Origin: Phytophthora quininea
Taxonomy: Eukaryota > Oomycota > Peronosporomycetes > Peronosporales > Peronosporaceae
NCBI GenBank assembly: GCA_011947345.1
Contig: JAAVTG010000663.1
Location: 62,001 to 126,000 of the forward strand
Reading direction: 5' to 3'
Length of the DNA stretch: 64,000 bases
In this document: positions 56,393 to 64,000 of the stretch, in pieces
Position numbering within the stretch: position 1 is the stretch's first letter
Layout: every line of letters starts with the position of its first letter
Position numbers and translations under genes: made by a program
The notes under the pieces: generated by a model
Databases searched by the model: none
Told to the model about the DNA's origin: nothing
What the model saw: the letters and a program-made list of their open reading frames with translations, nothing else

Positions 56393-59203
56393 TCAGCGGT
56401 GCGGGCTGCTGCTGTTATCTAGATGCTGCAGCACGAAGGCGACGAGAACGAGCGGAACCGTCTCGTCCTGGTTGCTATCGCTACACATGCAAGCTTCTAA
56501 CGTCGCGAGCAGCGGTGCGAGTGCTCTCCGGTGACTGCACGACCGTCGAAGTCGACGCACTGTTGGCGCATCCAGCGTGAAGCTCTGCAAGGCTGGATGC
56601 ATCGGTTTCTCATAGGATTTTGCCCACGGCCTCCATCGCTTCCGTTGGAGAAACTCCACGTCGCGACTCAGCTCCGTCCACTCGTTGTCTGCTCGAACCC
56701 GAGCTGCAGCACACTTGTCGTGCGCTGAAAGCTCCCGATACGTTGCAAAGGGTGCCGCGCACCACTGGCAGGTATACCGTGGCGAATTAACTCGATCCGT
56801 CCGACGGAACCACACACGCAAGAACGCTTCGAGGACCCGCGCACAGTCGTCTTCTAGTGCCTGTCGAGCGTGGCGTTTTCGATGCCCTCGAGTTGGCCAG
56901 ACATGAGCGATACAATACTCCTTTGGCCACGTTACCAACTTCCACCACCCTATAGCTGCATATCGCGGCAGCTTTTCACAACCAAGCTTCGCACATTGAC
57001 GCATGTTGGCCGACCACAAACGATCTCTTATGCCTGGCGTTGTTGGCACTGCTGGAGAAATATCAAGAAACTCCAGAGCCTCAGAAGACACGACGAGTTG
57101 CTTAGGACGTGCTGGCAACTGGTTGTTTCTCCCCACGAGCATTTGACAAAGAGCACGCTGCTGCAGACCTCGAAATTTACGGCTGGGTAGTAGTCGAGTG
57201 GTGGCGGCGATTCTCTCGGACAGCGGCAGCTCTTCCCATTGTTTGGTTGAATGCCGCAGACGGCAAAAGCGGAGCCAGGGCTTCTCCTGCTGCCATCGAA
57301 CAAGTTCTCGACCATATTTGGTTGTCGTGAGGAACGCTCGGAAGTGTTGTCTTGCCTCCGCCAGCCTCTCGGCGACGAATTCGTCTTCTCGACTGCATCG
57401 TTCACGTTCGGCAGCAACTGCTTGAGCTACCAGCGCTACGAGCTGGGCTCGAGCGCAGCGACCGCGCCAAAGACCCTGCACGAGAGCAATTCGTCGTCTA
57501 CGATGGAGCAACGAGGAAACCATTCTTCCCACGAGTTTCATCCGAAGCTTGAGCCGACGACGGCCTGCCGCTCGCGCTAATAGCCACCGACAGGCCTGAT
57601 GGAAGCGGATCAAATACTTTTGACTTTCAAACAACCTGAAGCAGCGCTGTATGCGGGTCGCGCTGTGAACGCGCGTGATGTGAACGATCCACGATCGATA
57701 CCGGCGTTGGATCAACTGGGCTTGCTTGTGTTCGAACTGCTTTGCTCGTGACGTTTGTCGTCGCGCATGCCAGAAGCGCCAGTGTTGCTGCAAGAAAACC
57801 AAATTCCGAATACGCCTACGATGTCGAGCCCGGTAGCAGAGCTGCAAGGTAGTTGCGTTGGCATGTGCTGTCGCCGAGTAATTGAATCCTACACCTTGAC
57901 TAGTATCGATCGCGTCCAAGCGCGCTTGAGAAACAGACAACGCCTGACGGATGCCAGTTTCGAGAGTCGCTATCGCGTCCGCTACTGCGCCATCGGAAAC
58001 CTGACGATGTGCAGTGTCAAAGACCTTTGGGCTTGAACCGTCAGCTTTGGCTCGGCAACGAGAGTCTCGTTGACTTTTTTGTTGATGAGTTGTCATCACG
58101 AACGACCAGCGTCTTCGTCAACTTGTCTGGTGAACTGGGACGAATCGACTCGTCAACGATACGAGCAGGAGATGTAGGTTTTGGTGGTTGGAAGGCCAGC
58201 GCTCGAGTGGGGACTGCCCCACCAAAGACCGACTCGCTCGTCATCTCTGCTGCAATCAGCGATCGCACGGGGTCGTCCCAAAGCCCCACATCTGAATCCA
58301 ATGGGGCTCGACATTGCATGGCCGACTGGACCCGAGCATCCACTTCGGCGGGATAGTGACTGTGCTTTGCATTTTGATCGGATGAGAAGGTCTGTCAGGG
58401 TTCGTCTTGAGCCAGTCTGCTAGTCGTGTTTGCTTTTCAACGAGATCCCGTTCCTCTCGTAACGGTGGTCGCTTCTTCTTCTTCTTGCTTGGACTGCGTT
58501 GCGGAGAACTCGTAGTCTTGAGAGGTGAAGAAGTAGCAAGTCGAAAGGTTTCTCGGGTCGTGGGTCTTGGACTCGACTCGCTCAGTTTTTGAGGTGGCCG
58601 AGCTTCCAATCCGCTCATCGGTTGCTGATCTAATGCATTATCTTCCTCCAGAGTCCACTTGCGTTCATCAAACCTCTGCAGTTCTTCCTTCAGCTTCAGG
58701 ATACTCTTGGCTGCTCGCTGCGCTGGCGACCCCGGTAGCGCCGGTGTTTTCGGCCGACGAAGCTGCAGACGATAGGGCGACCTACTACTGCTGTCACGTT
58801 GAAGCTGCTGCTTGAGTTCGCTCTCGTGCTGCGGGCTCTGACGATTTTGCTGGTGCAATTGTCGAGGCTTCCGAGCGGGATCTGCTTGGCTGTCGCCAAG
58901 AGTGACGAGCCAGCGGCACTCGTTCAGCAGGTCCACCGGGGGCAACGCCGGCCACAGAAGCTGTCGCATCGCCAGCCCCGCAGAGGTCGGGGACGACGTC
59001 ATCGAGGAGTTGTAGCGAGTCACAAACCTGAAGCAATCAAGATCGTGATGGCATTTGGGTGGGCTTGCTGGCAATCGCAGCAACGCAGAGGTCCGGAACC
59101 TGTAAAGCAAACTCGGAGCTGTTATCCACGCAAATATAGCCGCTGCGTCAACCAGGTCGACGACCTGGTTGAAGGATGGGGATGCAATCGGTGACTGAGC
59201 CAT
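56393..59203 (-). CDS. IQ-motif protein with C2HC zinc finger
   Basis: Ser/Pro/Lys-rich N-terminal half (58256-59203; SPLKTTSSPQRSPSKKKKK), then an Arg-rich central part with about five IQ-like calmodulin-binding motifs (LQLCYRARHRRRI, IQRRYRSW, IQRCFRLF, VQGLWRGRCAR). The C-terminal half holds one zinc finger (CQWCAAPFATYRELSAHDKC) and a helical end at 56393. Three frame changes near 58310, 58076 and 58025 each fit one missing base (G, A and T runs) and join the pieces into one protein of about 930 residues. The start is uncertain; MTSSPTSAG about 200 bp downstream is an alternative. IQ proteins of this type are often flagellar, but that is inference here. Confidence 0.65.
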
Positions 59204-59500
59204 GCATAAACCCCAGCGCTTTGACGCTCAACAAGACGATGCCAATCAGGACTCGGCGCCTGGGCGCCGCATCGCGCGGTCTCAAGAAGACGCTGGCCTA
59301 GAAAATGGCTCACAGCTCCGTTCGTGCAAAACGGAAGGCACGATCTCCGAGATCGGGGTGCCAACTGGAGAGACTGGCGTGAGGAATTGGTTCACGACAC
59401 AGTAAAAGCTCTGCTTGGCTTCTTCGGCATCGACGACAGTCGCCCATTTCCGCTGTTCGTCTCCCAAAGACGAAGCAAAGCCACCCCTGCAACTGTCGAA

Positions 59501-59919
59501 ATGGAGCTGTTTGCGGGGTTTAACGCCGAGGAGCTCGCCATGATGCAGGAGCTGCTGCGTCTGCTGGTGGAGGACGACGACCCGCCGACGGCTCAGCCAA
59601 CGCCGCGCACGAGAGACCAAATGGACGCGCAGATCTTGTACGACGGACTCATAGCCCCACTCCGACTCCGAAGCCAGGAGGAGGAGGAGCGATGTACTCG
59701 TGGGCAGTTGACGGTCCGACCAACCCGCACTGGAACGCAGTGACCCCGACGCCTTATTACCCCGCCAACTCGTCCAGGACGAGGACAAGGAGCAATTTTA
59801 CCAGTGACGACGAGCCCATGCAGAAACGCGGTCGACTGGAGGCAGCGTCGACGATGAGAGTGCCCGTGAATCGCATTCCGGTCCCCGAGAGCTCGCGTGT
59901 CGGGTATTCCCACTACTAG
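59501..59919 (+). CDS. Small unknown protein, one frameshift
   Basis: Starts MELFAGFNAEELAMMQELL, an amphipathic helix, followed by an acidic patch (VEDDDPP), a Pro/Gly linker and a C-terminal region with TPTPYYPANSS and a basic segment, ending GYSHY at 59917-59919. The frame changes near 59659 in GCCCCACT; one more C joins the parts with a Gly-rich linker ahead of AMYSWAVDGPTNPHWNAV. About 140 residues. Codon use is consistent on both sides of the shift. Not recognised. It diverges from the IQ-motif gene. Confidence 0.5.
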
Positions 59920-60782
59920 GCGACGAGACATTTTTTCTTTTTCTTTTACGGCGGCGCTGCGGATCGAACGCAACGCTGTGCCGAGGAGGCATATTTAATG
60001 CTAACAGCGATGAACACATACACCCGTTGTTGTTTGCTTGGCCCGTCGCAAAGTCGGCTTAGTGTTGAGTCGACCAGTAAGTGTGTTAAGGGCTGAAGAT
60101 ATGTGTGTGCTGAGCATCAGGTGCTGCAAGGATATGTGTGTCGATTCCAGGTCGTCTGGAGCCGTCCACGACAATTCGCAGGACAACACCTTTTTGTCGG
60201 CCGTAACTGCGTGACGATTCATCAGGCTGCGTTTGCGTTTCACGCACGAAAAGGTGTTCTCCCTTCATGCAGGGTTTGACGTGGCGCAACGTTATCGAGC
60301 TAGCAGCCTTGCGGCCTAAAAGGTGATAGCGGCTAGTGCCAAATACCCCCATCGTCGCTAGAGATTCGTGCTTAGAGCCAACGCTGGAAGGAGCTGCCAT
60401 CGGAAAGCGTGGAAGTTTGGTCAGAAGTCGCACAAACCTTCAGGTCCACGAACTACGCACGTTACACCGCGCTTTGCCGCTGGAACCCCGTGCGATCGCT
60501 GCACCCGATAGAAGGCCAGAGTCGACAAAAGATGTCGGTCTACCGCCACGAAATGGCAAGCGCCCGTGCTTCAGCTTGGCACCAAGCAATTCTGCTTGGT
60601 GCTGTTGCGGTCCAACGAAACCTGTCCCGCATCCGTTCGGCTAGTGCAGAACACTACGCGAGTGAAAGTATCTTTTGGCCAGCAAACCGTTACGAGTTGC
60701 AGTGCAGCAACTTTTTCCTGGCGCAGCTTGTTCGTGGAGAGCACGACAGACATCGCAGAACTCGTTTCAAGCTGCTCGACCC
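59920..60782. other. Intergenic region upstream of kinase 2
   Basis: 863 bp, AT-richer in its first half. Short frames on both strands, none convincing. The frame of kinase 2 is open upstream of its ATG but shows no conserved content. Confidence 0.45.
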
Positions 60783-61649
60783 ATGACGACCGCCCCTCCA
60801 CTGCTGCACGTCCGCAGACAACTCGGCACCGCGCTCTACGGCGAAGTGCTCGAGTGCGACCTGCCCGGTCACCCCGAGCCTGTGGCGGTCAAGTGCATCT
60901 CACTCGCCCGAGCTGCCGAGGCCCGGGCCCAAGCCTGCACCTCGCGCGAAATCGACAACCCCATGCAGGAGCAGCGCGTGGCGGCGCTACTCGTCGCCAA
61001 CGGTGGCCACCGCAACGTGGTGCAAGCGCACTTCAACTTTGTGCACGACCGCAAGCTGTACCTGGTCAACGAACTCTGCAGCGGCGGGGACCTGCACGGC
61101 CTCGTGGCCGAGAGACTCAATGCCGCCGGCCTTCTGGAAGAGCACGAAGTGCTGCCACTCATGCGTCAAGTGCTGGAAGGGGTGCACTACCTGCACAGCA
61201 CACTGGGTGTGGCCCACCGCGACTTGTCCTTGGAGAATGTGCTGCTCAACGGCGGCGTGTGCAAGATCACCGACTTTGGTCTCTCAACCGATTCGAGGAC
61301 CATATGCGCCGGAGCTCAAGTGGGCAAGGCCTTCTACATGGCGCCCGAGGTGGTCGCTGGCGAGAGCTATGACCCGGTGCGAGCCGACGTGTGGTCGCTC
61401 GGTATCATGTGGTTCATTCTGCTGACGGGGTCGCCGCTGCTGTCGCTCGCGTCGCCCACCGAGAAGGCGTTCCTGGCCGTCGAGAAGCACGGCGTGGGCG
61501 CCGTCATCAACGTGTGGGGCCACGCCGAGCGCATCTCGACTGAGACGATCGAACTCATGGAGAAGATGCTGCAGGTGGACCCCAACCGACGCATTCAGGT
61601 GGAGCAAGCACTGGCCTATCCGTTGTTTGCCACTCCCGTGGCTGAGTAG
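60783..61649 (+). CDS. CAMK-like protein kinase 2, HRDLSLEN type
   Basis: 288 residues, intact, from MTTAPPLLHVRRQLG. Gly loop LGTALYGEVLEC, ATP-lysine VAVKC, acidic helix C region, hinge NELCSGGDLHGLV, catalytic loop HRDLSLENVLL (61215-61247), DFGLS, FYMAPEV, DVWSLGIMWFILLTGSPLL, and the terminal LQVDPNRRIQVEQAL. Ser (61227-61229) replaces the catalytic-loop Lys usual in Ser/Thr kinases; Asp and Asn are kept. It is a stand-alone kinase domain. Paralogue of the kinase at 53.6 kb. Strong GC-ending codons. Likely active or atypically active cytosolic kinase; targets unknown. Confidence 0.9.
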   Translation: MTTAPPLLHVRRQLGTALYGEVLECDLPGHPEPVAVKCISLARAAEARAQACTSREIDNPMQEQRVAALLVANGGHRNVVQAHFNFVHDRKLYLVNELCSGGDLHGLVAERLNAAGLLEEHEVLPLMRQVLEGVHYLHSTLGVAHRDLSLENVLLNGGVCKITDFGLSTDSRTICAGAQVGKAFYMAPEVVAGESYDPVRADVWSLGIMWFILLTGSPLLSLASPTEKAFLAVEKHGVGAVINVWGHAERISTETIELMEKMLQVDPNRRIQVEQALAYPLFATPVAE

Positions 61650-61873
61650 ATCGAGGACCGATCAAGTCGGGCAGCCCTACTACTTGTACATGCAGAAGTT
61701 GTCATCGTTATTTTCCAGGGACTGTGTAAAGCGAAAAAATATACATGTCGGATGTGGACAAGATAAGGTTTCTTCTGTAGATACCTGGATCGGCCGAGGC
61801 GCTGCCAGCAAAACCTCTTGCTGCTTGAAATGGCAATTTACTGCTGTACTCGACGACACAGACACGCTTTTGC

Positions 61874-63129
61874 CTAGTTGAGTTCCTTCTTGATCAACCG
61901 GGCGATGGTGCTGAGCTGGATGTTGTTGGTGCCGCCGTAGATGGATCCGACCTTGGAGTCTCGGAAGAACTTCTCGGCCATGAGCTGCTTGGAGAAGCCC
62001 ACGCCGCCCAGCAGCTCGATGCAGCGTGAAGACGTGCGTTCTGCCACGCGCGACGCGTGCAGCTTTGCCATGCATCCTGCTTTGATGTAGTCGTAGCCCG
62101 CGTCTTTCAGTCGAGCGGCGTTGTACACCAACAGTCGGGCGCTTTGGAGCTCCAGCGCCAGCTCTGCGTATTGGTGCTGCATGGCCTGGAAGTCTCCGAT
62201 CGCTCGTCCGAACTGGCGCCGCTCAAAGAGATACGGCATGGCATGACGGTACGCGCCCTCGGCAATCCCGAGCTGCTGAGCTGCGATACCGATGCGGCCT
62301 TCGTTCAGCTGGCCGATGGCAATGGCGTATCCCTTACCCACTTCGCCTAGCACCTTTTCACGAGGGATTTTGACGTCCTCGAGGATGACCGAGCAGGTGG
62401 ACGAAGCATTGAGACCCAACTTCTTCTCGGGCGGACTGAAGGAGAGCCGGGAGTGTCTCTCTCCACGATGAAGCACGTGATCCCCTTGTACCCGAGGGAA
62501 GGATCCACCGTGGCCATGACCAAGAAGACGTCTGCGTGTTCCACATTGGAGATCCACATCTTCTCTCCGTTGAGCGTGTAGTAGCTACCGTCAGCCGAAG
62601 CTTCTGCCCGCGTCTTGAGAGCAAAGGCGTCGCTGCCAGAGTCCGCTTCGGTCAGACAAAAGCTGCCGACGGTGTCAGCCGAGAGGCGGGGCAGATACTC
62701 CTGTCGCTGCTCCTCAGTGGCGTACCGTAGGAAGACGTTGTTGACCACCGTGTTCTGGAGGTCGCACAGCAGACCGACGCTGGCGTCCACTATGGACAGC
62801 TCCTCGATACTGAGGCAGAGGCTCATGAATGAGGCCCCCACGCCGCCGTACTCCATCGGCACCTCGACCGACAGGAGGCCGTTGTCGAACAGCCCCTGGA
62901 TGACCTCGGGCGTCATCTTGCCGCTGTCGTCCATGCTCTTGACTACCGGCGCCATCACATCGGCAGCAAAGCGAGCCACCGAGTTCTTGAACATCTCTTC
63001 TTCCTCCGTCAGGATGGAGAGCGGCAGGGGCACCTCTCCGGTCGAACTGGACCCGACCAAGCTGCTCTTCCATCGGCGAGCGCTGCGCAAGGTCGTCTGG
63101 GCCACTCGACGGCGCACGGTGCTGAGCAT
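61874..63129 (-). CDS. ACADSB-like: Short/branched-chain acyl-CoA dehydrogenase-like, catalytic Glu replaced
   Basis: FAD enzyme family that oxidises short branched acyl-CoAs in mitochondrial isoleucine catabolism. The N-terminus MLSTVRRRVAQTTLRSARR is a typical mitochondrial presequence. Family blocks: LFDNGLLSVEVPMEYGG, GSFCLTEADSGSDAFALKT, MWISNVEHADVFLVMA, KLGLNASSTC, LNEGRIGIAAQ, FGRAIGDFQAMQHQ, ELLGGVGFSK. The catalytic Glu of the IYEG-type motif is Gly (IYGGTNNIQ; codon 61934-61936). The alternative Glu position used by isovaleryl- and long-chain enzymes is also Gly (LNEGR). One frame change near 62450 fits a missing G in CCCGGCTC. Otherwise full length, about 418 residues. Confidence 0.9.
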
Positions 63130-63623
63130 GGTCGGACGTTTGGTCTTGACGGCGAATCGAGGAATGGACGATCAGTTGTTGTTAAACAGCCGCACAAAAA
63201 ATCTGGCACATTGAAGCTGACCTTCTTCAAGATTGCATCAATTCAAAATGCTTGGATGCATCCGCCCGGAACGCAATGACGATCGATCAAGTAGGTGGGC
63301 TACGTCGAAGAGAGCCTCCCCCCGCGTCATGTAGATCCCGCCGTCGATCACGGGGCTGCTAAAAGTGCTTAGAAACCGCCCATTGTTGACGCGTGGAGTT
63401 CACTGGAGACGACGACTATTTCAAGCGGACCGCTATTTCCAGGGCAACGCGGGAGGTTTTAAGTCGGTCTTCTTCCCGCCGCGCCGCCGTCTTGAGTTCA
63501 CGTCGCCCGGGAAGCACGCGTGAAGAAACTCGGTCTGTTTACTGCCGAGTTTGAGGCTTCGATTGGTACAGAAGTTAGTGATCACCTTCCGTGTTCAACA
63601 ACCGCAGACCTTTGCGAGGGGCT
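63130..63623. other. Divergent intergenic region at the window's end
   Basis: 494 bp between the acyl-CoA dehydrogenase start and the partial gene at 63624. No gene or clear promoter motif seen. Confidence 0.45.
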
Positions 63624-64000
63624 ATGGGCGTATGCCTCAGCAAGTGTCCAGGTCTCGGACCAAAGGCCAATGTCTGTGACGTAGAGTCTCCGACCACGAC
63701 AGCTCTCGGGGCGTCGACCTCCAAACTCACAGGAATCATCAGCGGAGGCCAACCCAGCAACTTGGTCTCGCCACACCCCAATGGGAAACCCCGTCGACTG
63801 GAGGAGACCCGCAAGAACACGAAGAGCACGCCTGCGTTGAACCGCGAGTCGTCACATGCGCGCAACCTAGAGCCCCGAAGAGGCTCTGCATCTTCACCGC
63901 GAAGACTCGAACGCTCCCATTCAACTGATGCAATATCGACTGTAAAGAAGCAAGATCCTGGTGGACCACCCACGCAGGCATCGGATTTACACGTACCGGC
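63624..64000 (+). CDS. 5' end of a gene with an acylation-type N-terminus, partial
   Basis: ATG at 63624 opens a frame that runs to the window edge (about 125 codons) without a stop. The first residues, MGVCLSKC, fit N-myristoylation at Gly2 with palmitoylatable Cys4 and Cys8, which would anchor the protein to membranes. The rest so far is Ser/Pro/Arg-rich and disordered (KPRRLEETRKNTKSTPALN). No domain is reached. A kinase or phosphatase with such a head would be typical, but that is not visible. The long minus-strand frame over the same bases has no motif. Confidence 0.5.
   Translation, partial: MGVCLSKCPGLGPKANVCDVESPTTTALGASTSKLTGIISGGQPSNLVSPHPNGKPRRLEETRKNTKSTPALNRESSHARNLEPRRGSASSPRRLERSHSTDAISTVKKQDPGGPPTQASDLHVP

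Noticed and set aside
60001..60433. Small frames on both strands upstream of kinase 2
   Set aside because: No similarity, no start context, and they overlap one another in AT-rich intergenic DNA.

Overview
The window looks like nuclear DNA of a flagellate oomycete (stramenopile), most likely a Phytophthora/Pythium-type plant pathogen. The reasons are: compact genes with no introns or short ones (53-75 bp, GT...AG); bZIP factors in which the invariant basic-region Asn is Cys; a secreted mucin-like protein with a PAN/Apple tail; a necrosis-and-ethylene-inducing (NLP) family pseudogene; and YTCAYTYY initiators just upstream of several start codons. No rRNA or tRNA gene or CRISPR array was recognised.

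Layout. 1-5435: 3' half of the intraflagellar-transport dynein heavy chain (DYNC2H1). 5.5-8.4 kb: a secreted Cys-rich protein, a coiled-coil protein and a Cu/Zn-SOD-like protein that has lost most metal ligands. 8.7-23.7 kb: a complete axonemal outer-arm beta-type dynein heavy chain. 24-31.4 kb: a secreted mucin-like protein on the minus strand whose core is 201 copies of a 27-bp unit. 31.9-35 kb: a triple C2HC zinc-finger gene and the splicing factor CWC22. 35.4-36 kb: the broken NLP gene. 36.4-44.1 kb: four tandem Cys-type bZIP genes sharing a C-terminal domain. 44.2-47.1 kb: RINT1/TIP20-like tether. 47.8-53.5 kb: an MFS transporter and a cyclic-nucleotide-binding channel-like protein. 53.6-61.6 kb: two related protein kinases flanking an IQ-motif/zinc-finger protein and a small unknown gene. 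61.9-63.1 kb: a short/branched-chain acyl-CoA dehydrogenase-like protein. 63.6 kb to the end: the start of a gene with an acylation-type N-terminus.

Many genes are interrupted by frame changes. Nearly all are explained by one base missing from a short homopolymer, with no accompanying nonsense mutations. I read these as assembly or sequencing errors, not gene decay, and annotate each gene as one unit. The NLP gene is the exception: it also carries an in-frame stop and truncation.

The two dyneins fit a zoospore-forming organism. The Cys-rich protein, mucin and NLP remnant are extracellular and host-interaction type genes. The bZIP array is a locally expanded regulator family.
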